Assembly (NCBI GenBank): GCA_022495995.1
Contig: JAFEMH010003616.1
Location: 186,001 to 250,000, forward strand
From: Adenophora triphylla var. japonica
Lineage: Eukaryota; Streptophyta; Magnoliopsida; Asterales; Campanulaceae
Direction: 5' to 3'
Length of the DNA stretch: 64,000 nt
A model generated the notes under the pieces. It saw only the letters and a list, made by a program, of their open reading frames with translations. It did not search any database and was not told the DNA's origin. The position numbers and the translations under genes are program-made. Each line of letters begins with the position of its first letter. Position 1 is the first letter of the stretch. Below are positions 22,228 to 37,180 of this stretch, one piece after another.

Positions 22228-23976
22228 CACGCTAACGTCAATAATATCATTAACAAAACATTTAAGTCTTCTAAATAATACTCGCTTTATCTCGAAATAA
22301 GTGTCATACTTGACAAGTCAATGTTTTTAAGCTTTTCATTATGATTTCCTAAATTTCTCCTTTTTTTCATATTTGTCATTTGTCTGCATTTCATTTCATT
22401 TGGTTGTCACTTTGTCAATATGTAAATTTGAAACTAAAATAAAAGTATGACATTTATTTTGGAAATGAGGAATTAATGAAATAATAAGAATATACTCCCT
22501 CCGTCTCACGTGAATCGACACATATTTCCTTTTGGGACGTCTCACGTGAATGGACACTTGCCCAAAATGGAAACAAATATTCACTATTTCACCCACTCAT
22601 TCTCTCTCCTACTTCACTTTTACACTCACAACATTCTCTCTCCTAACTATTCCTTACACTCATTCTCTCTCCTATTTAATTCTTCATACTCACAAACACC
22701 TCCTCCACCTATTTCTCTCTCCTACTTTTTCTTAATTCCCACACCCATAAAGTTAGTGCCCATTCACATGGGACGGAGGGAGTATATCACTTCCGGTGGC
22801 AGATCCAGAACATTTTGTAACGGGATGCACAAATATAATATAAAGCTTTGTATGAAAAAAAATGCTTTTTATATGGGATTTGAACCTACAATCACCCGAT
22901 TAAAATGAACATTTTAACCACTAAACTACACACAATTTATTTAAGGGGATTTCACTCCCACCCCTTTAAACAACATTGTGTCTGCTCTCCTCCTGATCAC
23001 TTCAATCACTTTCAATGCATGCCTCTCCACAACCGTGACAACTAGATATGTCGAAATTAATAAAGAATGAGGTAAGTAGCCATGTGCAAGTAGCAAGCCC
23101 CTCTTTAAAATTACTTCAGTAGCAGTATAAATACATTTAATGAACACTTTAACTATCATTTTAACTTAACAATATACATAAATGGAGCTTTATCATGCAT
23201 ATATTTTTTTATTGAACCAAAAGGAGCTTTATCTTAATAAGTTATTAAAGAGAAGGGTTATCATGAACAAACAAAGGACTAAAGCCGACTTTAATGATAT
23301 TATTAAGATCATAGATAAATGAGCGACCGATTTTAAGCTAAATTAAAGAGAGGTATGTGATAATCAAATACGTATTAAAGAAAGCTTAGACTTGAATGTT
23401 ATTATTAAGATCATAAATAAAAAGTCGAACGAGGGTATTAATTTAATATATGTTAAAAGGTCCTGTGATCATCCAATAAAGCTTACGTAAAATCTAGGGA
23501 GAAACGCGTTTCTCCATAAGTTATGGAGAAACGGGTTACGGGTATCCGTAACCTTTTGAAAGGATATCCGTAAACTTTTGTATTGGCCATGACCTTGTCC
23601 CATGGTTACTTAGGATATCGTCTCAAAGGTTCTCGGATATCCGTAACCCTTCGAAAGGATATCCGAAGCTTATGAAAGTGATATCCGTAAACCTTCAAAA
23701 TGATATCCGAAACTTTCAAAATGTTTACTGGATATTAATTTGATGATTTCTCGATATACATTTGAAGGTTTCTGGATATCCAGAAACCTTCAAAATGAAT
23801 ATCCAGAAACTTTCAATCTGATCTATGTACTGATAATGTAGTGTTTATGAAAGTTTTCCATAATGCATAAATCTATTTCACTTTTTTATTGTTTTTCTTT
23901 AATTTACTGTCTTAGAGTAACATGTAATGATCCGTGCATCGCTCGGGTGTAAAACTAGTTCATACTCATAGCACAG
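22228..23976. repeat. Array unit 3
   Basis: 1749 bp with MITE 22495-22782. In its palindromic segment (about 23495-23960) most ATCCAGAA words read ATCCGTAA and several CTGG words read CGG or TCGG. Confidence 0.95.
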
Positions 23977-25724
23977 CACGCTAACGTCAATAATATCATT
24001 AACAAAACATTTAAGTCTTCTAAATAATACTCGCTTTATCTCGAAATAAGTGTCATACTTGACAAGTCAATGTTTTTAAGCTTTTCATTATGATTTCCTA
24101 AATTTCTCCTTTTTTTCATATTTGTCATTTGTCTGCATTTCATTTCATTTGGTTGTCACTGTCAATATGTAAATTTGAAACTAAAATAAAAGTATGACAT
24201 TTATTTTGGAAATGAGGAATTAATGAAATAATAAGAATATACTCCCTCCGTCTCACGTGAATCGACACTTATTTCCTTTTGGGACGTCTCACGTGAATGG
24301 ACACGCCCAAAATGGAAACAAATATTCACTATTTCACCCACTCATTCTCTCTCCTACTTCACTTTTACACTCACAACATTCTCTCTCCTAACTATTCCTT
24401 ACACTCATTCTCTCTCCTATTTAATTCTTCATACTCACAAACACCTCCTCCACCTATTTCTCTCTCCTACTTTTTCTTAATTCCCACACCCATAAAGTTA
24501 GTGCCCATTCACATGGGACGGAGGGAGTATATCACTTCCGGTGGCAGATCCAGAACATTTTGTAACGGGATGCACAAATATAATATAAAGCTTTGTATGA
24601 AAAAAAATGCTTTTTATATGGGATTTGAACCTACAATCACCCGATTAAAATGAACATTTTAACCACTAAACTACACACAATTTATTTAAGGGGATTTCAC
24701 TCCCACCCCTTTAAACAACATTGTGTCTGCTCTCCTCCTGATCACTTTAATCACTTTCAATGCATGCCTCTCCACAACCGTGACAACTAGATATGTCGAA
24801 ATTAATAAAGAATGAGGTAAGTAGCCATGTGCAAGTAGCAAGCCCCTCTTTAAAATTACTTCAGTAGCAGTATAAATACATTTAATGAACACTTTAACTA
24901 TCATTTTAACTTAACAATATACATAAATGGAGCTTTATCATGCATATATTTTTTTATTGAACCAAAAAGGAGCTTTATCTTAATAAGTTATTAAAGAGAA
25001 GGGTTATCATGAACAAACAAAGGACTAAAGCCGACTTTAATGATATTATTAAGATCATAGATAAATGAGCGACAGATTTTAAGCTAAATTAAAGAGAGGT
25101 ATGTGATAATCAAATACGTATTAAAGAAAGCTTAGACTTGAATGTTATTATTAAGATCATAAATAAAAAGTCGAACGAGGGTATTAATTTAATATATGTT
25201 AAAAGGTCCTGTGATCATCCAATAAAGCTTACGTAAAATCTAGGGAGAAACGCGTTTCTCCATAAGTTATGGAGAAACGGGTTACGGGTATCCAGAACCT
25301 TTTGAAAGGATATCCAGAAACTTTTTGTATTGGCCATGACCTTGTCCCATGGTTACTTCTGGATATCAGTCTCAAAGGTTCTGGATATCCAGAACCCTTG
25401 GAAAGGATATCCAGAAGCTTATGAAAGTGATATCCAGAAACCTTCAAAATGATATCCAGAAACTTTCAAAATGTTTCTGGATATTAATTTGATGATTTCT
25501 GGATATACATTTGAAGGTTTCTGGATATCCAGAAACCTTCAAAATGAATATCCAGAAACTTTCAATCTGATCTATGTACTGATAATGTAGTGTTTATGAA
25601 AGTTTTCCATAATGCATAAATCTATTTCACTTTTTTATTGTTTTTCTTTAATTTCTGTCTTAGAGTAACATGTAATGATCCGTGCATCGCTCGGGTGTAA
25701 AACTAGTTCATACTCATAGCACAG
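23977..25724. repeat. Array unit 4
   Basis: 1748 bp with MITE 24242-24527. CAG/CTG words are mostly intact. Confidence 0.95.
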
Positions 25725-27466
25725 CACGCTAACGTCAATAATATCATTAACAAAACATTTAAGTCTTCTAAATAATACCCGCTTTCTCTCGAAATAAGTG
25801 TCATACTTGACAAGTCAATGTTTTTAAGCTTTTCATTATGATTTCCTAAATTTCTCCTTTTTTTCATATTTGTCATTTGTCTGCATTTCATTTCATTTGG
25901 TTGTCACTGTCAATATGTAAATTTGAAACTAAAATAAAAGTATGACATTTATTTTGGAAATGAGGAATTAATGAAATAATAAGAATATACTCCCTCCGTC
26001 TCACGTGAATCGACACTTATTTCCTTTTTGGGACGTCTCACGTGAATGGACACTGCCCAAAATGGAAACAAATATTCACTATTTCACCCACTCATTCTCT
26101 CTCCTACTTCACTTTTACACTCGCAACATTCTCTCTCCTAACTATTCCTTACACTCATTCTCTCTCCTATTTAATTCTTCATACTCACAAACACCTCCTC
26201 CACCTATTTCTCTCTCCTACTTTTTCTTAATTCCCACACCCATAAAGTTAGTGCCCATTCACATGGGACGGAGGGAGTATATCACTTCCGGTGGCGAATC
26301 CGTAACATTTTGTAACGGGATGCACAAATATAATATAAAGCTTTGTATGAAAAAAAATGCTTTTTATATGGGATTTGAACCTACAATCACCCGATTAAAA
26401 TGAACATTTTAACCACTAAACTACACACAATTTATTTAAGGGGATTTCACTCCCACCCCTTTAAACAACATTGTGTCTGCTCTCCTCCTGATCACTTCAA
26501 TCACTTTCAATGCATGCCTCTCCACAACCGTGACAACTAGATATGTCGAAATAAATAAAGAATGAGGTAAGTAGCCATGTGCAAGTAGCAAGCCCCTCTT
26601 TAAAATTACTTCAAGATGAGTATAAATACATTTAATGAACACTTTAACTATCATTTTAACTTAACAATATACATAAATAGAGCTTTATCATGCATATATT
26701 TTTTTATTGAACCAAAAAGGAGCTTTATCTTAATAAGTTATTAAAGAGAAGGGTTATCATGAACAAACAAAGGACTAAAGCCGACTTTAATGATATTATT
26801 AAGATCATAGATAAATGAGCGACCAGATTTTAAGCTAAATTAAAGAGAGGTATGTGATAATCAAATACGTATTAAAGAAAGCTTAGACTTGAATGTTATT
26901 ATTAAGATCATAAATAAAAGTCGAACGAGGGTATTAATTTAATATATGTTAAAAGGTCCTGTGATCATCCAATAAAGCTTACGTAAAATCTAGGGAGAAA
27001 CGCGTTTCTCCATAAGTTATGGAGAAACGGGTTACGGGTATCCAGAACCTTTTGAAAGGATATCCGTAAACTTTTTGTATTGGCCATGACCTTGTCCCAT
27101 GGTTACTCGGATATCAGATCTCAAAGGTTCGGATATCCGTAACCCTTGGAAAGGATATCCGTAAGCTTATGAAAGTGATATCCGTAAACCTTCAAAATGA
27201 TATCCGAAACTTTCAAAATGTTTACGGATATTAATTTGATGATTTCGATATACATTTGAAGGTTTCGGATATCCGAAAACCTTCAAAATGAATATCCGTA
27301 AACTTTCAATCGATCTATGTACCGATAATGTAGTGTTTATGAAAGTTTTCCATAATGCATAAATCTATTTCACTTTTTTATTGTTTTTCTTTAATTTCGT
27401 CTTAGAGTAACATGTAATGATCCGTGCATCGCTCGGGTGTAAAACTAGTTCATACTCATAGCACAG
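25725..27466. repeat. Array unit 5
   Basis: 1742 bp with MITE 25990-26277. CAG to CGT-type changes are present at 26295-26305 (CGAATCCGTAAC), near 26612, and throughout 27060-27330. Confidence 0.95.
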
Positions 27467-29210
27467 CACGCTAACGTCAATAATATCATTAACAAAACAT
27501 CTAAGTCTTCTAAATAATACTCGCTTTATCTCGAAATAAGTGTCATACTTGACAAGTCAATGTTTTTAAGCTTTTCATTATGATTTCCTAAATTTCTCCT
27601 TTTTTTCATATTTGTCATTTGTCTGCATTTCATTTCATTTGGTTGTCACTGTCAATATGTAAATTTGAAACTAAAATAAAAGTATGACATTTATTTTGGA
27701 AATGAGGAATTAATGAAATAATAAGAATATACTCCCTCCGTCTCACGTGAATCGACACTTATTTCCTTTTTGGGACGTCTCACGTGAATGGACACTGCCC
27801 AAAATGGAAACAAATATTCACTATTTCACCCACTCATTCTCTCTCCTACTTCACTTTTACACTCACAACATTCTCTCTCCTAACTATTCCTTACACTCAT
27901 TCTCTCTCCTATTTAATTCTTCATACTCACAAACACCTCCTCCACCTATTTCTCTCTCCTACTTTTTCTTAATTCCCACACCCATAAAGTTAGTGCCCAT
28001 TCACATGGGACGGAGGGAGTATATCACTTCCGGTGGCAGATCCAGAACATTTTGTAACGGGATGCACAAATATAATATAAAGCTTTGTATGAAAAAAAAT
28101 GCTTTTTATATGGGATTTGAACCTACAATCACCCGATTAAAATGAACATTTTAACCACTAAACTACACACAATTTAATTAAGGGGATTTCACTCCCACCC
28201 CTTTAAACAACATTGTGTCTGCTCTCCTCCTGATCACTTCAATCACTTTCAATGCATGCCTCTCCACAACCGTGACAACTAGATATGTCGAAATTAATAA
28301 AGAATGAGGTAAGTAGCCATGTGCAAGTAGCAAGCCCCTCTTTAAAATTACTTCAGTAGCAGTATAAATACATTTAATGAACACTTTAACTATCATTTTA
28401 ACTTAACAATATACATAAATGGAGCTTTATCATGCATATATTTTTTTATTGAACCAAAAAGGAGCTTTATCTTAATAAGTTATTAAAGAGAAGGGTTATC
28501 ATGAACAAACAAAGGACTAAAGCCGACTTTAATGATATTATTAAGATCATAGATAAATGAGCGACCAGATTTTAAGCTAAATTAAAGAGAGGTATGTGAT
28601 AATCAAATACGTATTAAAGAAAGCTTAGACTTGAATGTTATTATTAAGATCATAAATAAAAAGTCGAACGAGGGTATTAATTTAATATATGTTAAAAGGT
28701 CCTGTGATCATCCAATAAAGCTTACGTAAAATCTAGGGAGAAACGCGTTTCTCCATAAGTTATGGAGAAACGGGTTACGGGTATCCAGAACCTTTTGAAA
28801 GGATATCCAGAAACTTTTTGTATTGGCCATGACCTTGTCCCATGGTTACTCGGATAACAGCTTCAAAGGTTCTGGATATCCGTAACCCTTCGAAAGGATA
28901 TCCGTAAGCTTATGAAAGTGATATCCGAAACTTTCAAAATGATATCCGTAAACTTTCAAAATGTTTCGGATATTAATTTGATGATTTCGGATATACATTT
29001 GAAGGTTTCGGATATCCAGAAACCTTCAAAATGAATATCCAGAAACTTTCAATCTGATCTATGTACTGATAATGTAGTGTTTATGAAAGTTTTCCATAAT
29101 GCATAAATCTATTTCACTTTTTTATTGATTACTTTAATTTCTGTCTTAGAGTAACATGTAATGATCCGTGCATCGCTCGGGTGTAAAACTAGTTCATACT
29201 CATAGCACAG
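27467..29210. repeat. Array unit 6
   Basis: 1744 bp with MITE 27732-28019. Its palindromic segment mixes ATCCAGAA and ATCCGTAA forms (28790-29045). Confidence 0.95.
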
Positions 29211-30949
29211 CACGCTAACGTCAATAATATCATTAACAAAACATTTAAGTCTTCTAAATAATACTCGCTTTATCTCGAAATAAGTGTCATACTTGACAAG
29301 TCAATGTTTTTAAGCTTTTCATTATGATTTCCTAAATTTCTCCTTTTTTTCATATTTGTCATTTGTCTGCATTTCATTTCATTTGGTTGTCACTGTCAAT
29401 ATGTAAATTTGAAACTAAAATAAAAGTATGACATTTATTTTGGAAATGAGGAATTAATGAAATAATAAGAATATACTCCCTCCGTCTCACGTGAATCGAC
29501 ACATATTTCCTTTTTGGGACGTCTCACGTGAATGGACACTGCCCAAAATGGAAACAAATATTCACTATTTCACCCACTCATTCTCTCTCCTACTTCACTT
29601 TTACACTCACAACATTCTCTCTCCTAACTATTCCTTACACTCATTCTCTCTCCTATTTAATTCTTCATACTCACAAACACCTCCTCCACCTATTTCTCTC
29701 TCCTACTTTTTCTTAATTCCCACACCCATAAAGTTAGTGCCCATTCACATGGGACGGAGGGAGTATATCACTTCCGGTGGCAGATCCAGAACATTTTGTA
29801 ACGGGATGCACAAATATAATATAAAGCTTTGTATGAAAAAATGCTTTTTATATGGGATTTGAACCTACAATCACCCGATTAAAATGAACATTTTAACCAC
29901 TAAACTACACACAATTTATTTAAGGGATTTCACTCCCACCCCTTTAAACAACATTGTGTCTGCTCTCCTCCTGATCACTTCAATCACTTTCAATGCATGC
30001 CTCTCCACAACCGTGACAACTAGATATGTCGAAATAAATAAAGAATGAGGTAAGTAGCCATGTGCAAGTAGCAAGCCCCTCTTTAAAATTACTTCGCATG
30101 CGTATAAATACATTTAATGAACACTTTAACTATCATTTTAACTTAACAATATACATAAATGGAGCTTTATCATGCATATATTTTTTTATTGAACCAAAAA
30201 GGAGCTTTATCTTAATAAGTTATTAAAGAGAAGGGTTATCATGAACAAACAAAGGACTAAAGTCGACTTTAATGATATTATTAAGATCATAGATAAATGA
30301 GCGACCAGATTTTAAGCTAAATTAAAGAGAGGTATGTGATAATCAAATACGTATTAAAGAAAGCTTAGACTTGAATGTTATTATTAAGATCATAAATAAA
30401 AGTCGAACGAGGGTATTAATTTAATATATGTTAAAAGGTCCTGTGATCATCCAATAAAGCTTACGTAAAATCTAGGGAGAAACGCGTTTCTCCATAAGTT
30501 ATGGAGAAACGGGTTACGGGTATCCAGAACCTTTTGAAAGGATATCCAGAAACTTTTTGTATTGGCCATGACCTTGTCCCATGGTTACTCGATATCGATC
30601 TCAGGTTACGGATATCCGTAACCCTCGAAAGGATATCCGTAAGCTTATGAAAGTGATATCCGTAAACCTTCAAAATGATATCCGTAAACTTTCAAAATGT
30701 TTCTGATATTAATTTGATGATTTCTGGATATACATTTGAAGGTTTCTGGATATCCAGAAACCTTCAAAATGAATATCCAGAAACTTTCAATCTGATCTAT
30801 GTACTGATAATGTAGTGTTTATGAAAGTTTTCCATAATGCATAAATCTATTTCACTTTTTTATTGTTTTTCTTTAATTTCTGTCTTAGAGTAACATGTAA
30901 TGATCCGTGCATCGCTCGGGTGTAAAACTAGTTCATACTCATAGCACAG
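29211..30949. repeat. Array unit 7
   Basis: 1739 bp with MITE 29476-29763. It has an A-run shortened by three near 29837 and altered CAG words near 30096 and 30590-30690. Confidence 0.95.
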
Positions 30950-32692
30950 CACGCTAACGTCAATAATATCATTAACAAAACATTTAAGTCTTCTAAATAA
31001 TACTCGCTTTATCTCGAAATAAGTGTCATACTTGACAAGTCAATGTTTTTAAGCTTTTCATTATGATTTCCTAAATTTCTCCTTTTTTTCATATTTGTCA
31101 TTTGTCTGCATTTCATTTCATTTGGTTGTCACTGTCAATATGTAAATTTGAAACTAAAATAAAAGTATGACATTTATTTTGGAAATGAGGAATTAATGAA
31201 ATAATAAGAATATACTCCCTCCGTCTCACGTGAATCGACACTTATTTCCTTTTGGGGACGTCTCACGTGAATGGACACTGCCCAAAATGGAAACAAATAT
31301 TCACTATTTCACCCACTCATTCTCTCTCCTACTTCACTTTTACACTCACAACATTCTCTCTCCTAACTATTCCTTACACTCATTCTCTCTCCTATTTAAT
31401 TCTTTATACTCACAAACACCTCCTCCATCTATTTCTCTCTCCTACTTTTTCTTAATTCTCACACCCATAAAGTTAGTGCCCATTCACATGGGACGGAGAG
31501 AGTATATCACTTCCGGTGGCGCATCCGTAACATTTTGTAACGGGATGCACAAATATAATATAAAGCTTTGTATGAAAAAATGCTTTTTATATGGGATTTG
31601 AACCTACAATCACCCGATTAAAATGAACATTTTAACCACTAAACTACACACAATTTATTTAAGGGATTTCACTCCCACCCCTTTAAACAACATTGTGTCT
31701 GCTCTCCTCCTGATCACTTCAATCACTTTCAATGCATGCCTCTCCACAACCGTGACAACTAGATATGTCGAAATAAATAAAGAAGGAGGTAAGTAGCCAT
31801 GTGCAAGTAGCAAGCCCCTCTTTAAAATTACTTCAGTAGCAGTATAAATACATTTAATGAACACTTTAACTATCATTTTAACTTAACAATATACATAAAT
31901 GGAGCTTTATCATGCATATATTTTTTATTGAACCAAAAAGGAGCTTTATCTTAATAAGTTATTAAAGAGAAGGGTTATCATGAACAAACAAAGGACTAAA
32001 GCCGACTTTAATGATATTATTAAGATCATAGATAAATGAGCGACCGTATTTTAAGCTAAATTAAAGAGAGGTATGTGATAATCAAATACGTATTAAAGAA
32101 AGCTTAGACTTGAATGTTATTATTAAGATCATAAATAAAAAGTCGAACGAGGGTATTAATTTAATATATGTTAAAAGGTCCCGTGATCATCCAATAAAGC
32201 TTACGTAAAATCTAGGGAGAAACGCGTTTCTCCATAAGTTATGGAGAAACGGGTTACGGGTATCCGTAACCTTTTGAAAGGATATCCGTAAACTTTTTGT
32301 ATTGGCCATGACCTTGTCCCATGGTTACTTCGGATATCGGTCTCAAAGGTTCGATATCCGTAACCCTCGAAAGGATATCCGTAAGCTTATGAAAGTGATA
32401 TCCGTAAACCTTCAAAATGATATCCGTAAACTTTCAAAATGTTTCTGGATATTAATTTGATGATTTCTGGATATACATTTGAAGGTTTCTGGATATCCAG
32501 AAACCTTCAAAATGAATATCCAGAAACTTTCAATCTGATCTATGTACTGATAATGTAGTGTTTAAGAAAGTTTTCCATAATGCATAAATCTATTTCACTT
32601 TTTTATTGTTTTTCTTTAATTTCTGTCTTAGAGTAACATGTAATGATCCGTGCATCGCTCGGGTGTAAAACTAGTTCATACTCATAGCACAG
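30950..32692. repeat. Array unit 8
   Basis: 1743 bp with MITE 31215-31502. It shares the short A-run with unit 7. ATCCGTAA forms occur at 32265-32440. Confidence 0.95.
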
Positions 32693-34441
32693 CACGCTAA
32701 CGTCAATAATATCATTAACAAAACATTTAAGTCTTCTAAATAATACTCGCTTTATCTCGAAATAAGTGTCATACTTGACAAGTCAATGTTTTTAAGCTTT
32801 TCATTATGATTTCCTAAATTTCTCCTTTTTTTCATATTTGTCATTTGTCTGCATTTCATTTCATTTGGTTGTCACTGTCAATATGTAAATTTGAAACTAA
32901 AATAAAAGTATGACATTTATTTTGGAAATGAGGAATTAATGAAATAATAAGAATATACTCCTCCGTCTCACGTGAATGGACACTTATTTCCTTTTTGGGA
33001 CGTTTCACGTGAATGGACACTGCCCAAAATGAAAATAAATATTCACTATTTCACCCACTCATTCTCTCTCCTACTTCACTTTTACACTCACAAAATTCTC
33101 TCTCCTAACTATTCCTCCCACTCATTCTCTCTTCTATTTAATTCTTCATATTCTTCATACTCACAAACACCTCCTCCATTTATTTATCTCTCATACTTTT
33201 TCTTAATTCTCACACCCATAAAGTTAGTGCCCATTCACGTGGAACGGAGAGAGTATATCACTTCCTGGTGGCATCCAGAACATTTTGTAACGGGATGCAC
33301 AAATATAATATAAAGCTTTGTATGAAAAAAAATGCTTTTTATATGGGATTTGAACCTACAATCACCCGATTAAAATGAACATTTTAACCACTAAACTACA
33401 CACAATTTATTTAAGGGGATTTCACTCCCACCCCTTTAAACAACATTGTGTCTGCTCTCCTCCTGATCACTTCAATCACTTTCAATGCATGCCTCTCCAC
33501 AACCGTGACAACTAGATATGTCGAAATTAATAAAGAATGAGGTAAGTAGCCATGTGCAAGTAGCAAGCCCCTCTTTAAAATTACTTCAGTAGCAGTATAA
33601 ATACATTTAATGAACACTTTAACTATCATTTTAACTTAACAATATACATAAATGGAGCTTTATCATGCATATATTTTTTTATTGAACCAAAAAGGAGCTT
33701 TATCTTAATAAGTTATTAAAGAGAAGGGTTATCATGAACAAACAAAGGACTAAAGCCGACTTTAATGATATTATTAAGATCATAGATAAATGAGCGACCA
33801 GATTTTAAGCTAAATTAAAGAGAGGTATGTGATAATCAAATACGTATTAAAGAAAGCTTAGACTTGAATGTTATTATTAAGATCATAAATAAAAGTCGAA
33901 CGAGGGTATTAATTTAATATATGTTAAAAGGTCCTGTGATCATCCAATAAAGCTTACGTAAAATCTAGGGAGAAACGCGTTTCTCCATAAGTTATGGAGA
34001 AACGGGTTACGGGTATCCAGAACCTTTTGAAAGGATATCCGAAACTTTTTGTATTGGCCATGACCTTGTCCCATGGTTACTTCGGATATCGCCTCAAAGG
34101 TTCTCGATATCCGTAACCCTCGAAAGGATATCCGTAAGCTTATGAAAGTGATATCCGTAAACCTTCAAATGATATCCGTAAACTTTCAAAATGTTTCGAT
34201 ATTAATTTGATGATTTCTCGGATATACATTTGAAGGTTCGGATATCCGTAAACCTTCAAAATGAATATCCGTAAACTTTCAATCCTGATCTATGTACCGA
34301 TAATGTAGTGTTTATGAAAGTTTTCCATAATGCATAAATCTATTTCACTTTTTTATTGTTTTTCTTTAATTTCGTCTTAGAGTAACATGTAATGATCCGT
34401 GCATCGCTCGGGTGTAAAACTAGTTCATACTCATAGCACAG
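32693..34441. repeat. Array unit 9 (diverged MITE)
   Basis: 1749 bp. Its MITE (about 32958-33253) differs from the other nine by many ordinary substitutions and a small TTCATATTC duplication, while the flanking unit sequence is normal. Confidence 0.95.
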
Positions 34442-36190
34442 CACGCTAACGTCAATAATATCATTAACAAAACATTTAAGTCTTCTAAATAATACTCGCT
34501 TTATCTCGAAATAAGTGTCATACTTGACAAGTCAATGTTTTTAAGCTTTTCATTATGATTTACTAAATTTCTCCTTTTTTTCATATTTGTCATTTGTCTG
34601 CATTTCATTTCATTTGGTTGTCACTGTCAATATGTAAATTTGAAACTAAAATAAAAGTATGACATTTATTTTGGAAATGAGGAATTAATGAAATAATAAG
34701 AATATACTCCCTCCGTCTCACGTGAATCGACACTTATTTCCTTTTTGGGATGTCTCACGTGAATGGACACTGCCCAAAATGGAAACAAATATTCACTATT
34801 TCACCCACTCATTCTCTCTCCTACTTCACTTTTACACTCACAACATTCTCTCTCCTAACTATTCCTTACACTCATTCTCTCTCCTATTTAATTCTTCATA
34901 CTCACAAACACCTCCTCCACCTATTTCTCTCTCCTACTTTTTCTTAATTCCCACACCCATAAAGTTAGTGCCCATTCACATGGGACGGAGGGAGTATATC
35001 ACTTCCGGTGGCAGATCCAGAACATTTTGTAACGGGATGCACAAATATAATATAAAGCTTTGTATGAAAAAAAATGCTTTTTATATGGGATTTGAACCTA
35101 CAATCACCCGATTAAAATGAACATTTTAACCACTAAACTACACACAATTTATTTAAGGGGATTTCACTCCCACCCCTTTAAACAACATTGTGTCTGCTCT
35201 CCTCCTGATCACTTCAATCACTTTCAATGCATGCCTCTCCACAACCGTGACAACTAGATATGTCGAAATTAATAAAGAATGAGGTAAGTAGCCATGTGCA
35301 AGTAGCAAGCCCCTCTTTAAAATTACTTCAGTAGCAGTATAAATACATTTAATGAACACTTTAACTATCATTTTAACTTAACAATATACATAAATGGAGC
35401 TTTATCATGCATATATTTTTTTATTGAACCAAAAAGGAGCTTTATCTTAATAAGTTATTAAAGAGAAGGGTTATCATGAACAAACAAAGGACTAAAGCCG
35501 ACTTTAATGATATTATTAAGATCATAGATAAATGAGCGACCCGCATTTTAAGCTAAATTAAAGAGAGGTATGTGATAATCAAATACGTATTAAAGAAAGC
35601 TTAGACTTGAATGTTATTATTCAGATCATAAATAAAAGTCGAACGAGGGTATTAATTTAATATATGTTAAAAGTTCCTGTGATCATCCAATAAAGCTTAC
35701 GTAAAATCTAGGGAGAAACGCGTTTCTCCATAAGTTATGGAGAAACGGGTTACGGGTATCCAGAACCTTTTGAAAGGATATCCGTAAACTTTTTGTATTG
35801 GCCATGACCTTGTCCCATGGTTACTTCGGATATCGTCTTCAAAGGTTCTGGATATCCGTAACCCTTGGAAAGGATATCCGTAAGCTTATGAAAGTGATAT
35901 CCGTAAACCTTCAAAATGATATCCGTAAACTTTCAAAATGTTTCGGATATTAATTTGATGATTTCTGGATATACATTTGAAGGTTTCGGATATCCGAAAA
36001 CCTTCAAAATGAATATCCAGAAACTTTCAATCTGATCTATGTACTGATAATGTAGTGTTTATGAAAGTTTTCCATAATGCATAAATCTATTTCACTTTTT
36101 TATTGTTTTTCTTTAATTTCTGTCTTAGAGTAACATGTAATGATCCGTGCATCGCTCGGGTGTAAAACTAGTTCATACTCATAGCACAAA
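34442..36190. repeat. Array unit 10
   Basis: 1749 bp with MITE 34707-34994. ATCCGTAA forms at 35785-35935. Confidence 0.95.
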
Positions 36191-37033
36191 GACGCTAACG
36201 TCAATAATATCATTAACAAAACATTTAAGTCTTCTAAATAATACTCGCTTTATCTCGAAATAAGTGTCATACTTGACAAGTCAATGTTTTTAAGCTTTTC
36301 ATTATGATTTCCTAAATTTCTCCTTTTTTTCATATTTGTCATTTGTCTGCATTTCATTTCATTTGGTTGTCACTGTCAATATGTAAATTTGAAACTAAAA
36401 TAAAAGTATGACATTTATTTTGGAAATGAGGAATTAATGAAATAATAAGAATATACTCCCTCCGTCTCACGTGAATCGACACTTATTTCCTTTTTGGGAC
36501 GTCTCACGTGAATGGACACTGCCCAAAATGGAAACAAATATTCACTATTTCACCCACTCATTCTCTCTCCTACTTCACTTTTACACTCACAACATTCTCT
36601 CTCCTAACTATTCCTTACACTCATTCTCTCTCCTATTTAATTCTTCATACTCACAAACACCTCCTCCACCTATTTCTCTCTCCTACTTTTTCTTAATTCC
36701 CACACCCATAAAGTTAGTGCCCATTCACATGGGACGGAGGGAGTATATCACTTCCGGTGGCAGATCCAGAACATTTTGTAACGGGATGCACAAATATAAT
36801 ATAAAGCTTTGTATGAAAAAAAATGCTTTTTATATGGGATTTGAACCTACAACCACCCGATCAAAATGGAAACATTTTAGCCACTAAACTACACACAATT
36901 TATTTAAGGGGGTTTCACTTCCACCCCTTTAAACAACCTTGTGTCTGCCCTGCCCCTGATCACTTCAATCACTTTCAATGCAAGCCGCTCCACAACAGTG
37001 ACAACTAAATTAATAAAGAATGAGGTACGAAGC
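36191..37033. repeat. Array unit 11, left part (interrupted by the MULE)
   Basis: Begins GACGCTAACG after CACAAAG, where other units read CACAGCACG. MITE at 36456-36743. After the MITE it diverges from the other units (36850-37020), as expected for an array edge. It continues at 43054 after the MULE. Confidence 0.93.
37025..37033 (+). other. Target-site duplication GTACGAAGC, left of the MULE
   Basis: Nine bases repeated exactly at 43045-43053. Uninterrupted units read GTAAGTAGC here. Nine bases is the Mutator-family duplication length. Confidence 0.9.
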
Positions 37034-37180
37034 GATTTTTTTTTTAAATATAGCTTTTTAAAAATTTATATACCAAAATAACATTACTAAAAATTTAAGT
37101 ACCAAACTAACACTTTTCATTTGAATCCGGAATTGGTAATTTCGGATTAATGCATTCCGGAATTACCAATTCCGGAATTG
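37034..37180 (+). repeat. MULE left terminal inverted repeat
   Basis: Starts GATTTTTTTTTTAAATATAG and includes TACCAAACTA and the TCCGGAATTGGTAATT palindromic stretch; matches the complement of 42897-43044. Confidence 0.9.

Noticed and set aside
19440..37008. Repeated open frames in the array (72 codons minus; 132 and 62 codons plus) as a tandem gene family
   Set aside because: They lie over the MITE and SINE-like module, overlap each other on both strands, and lack any recognisable domain. Their recurrence only reflects the DNA repeat.
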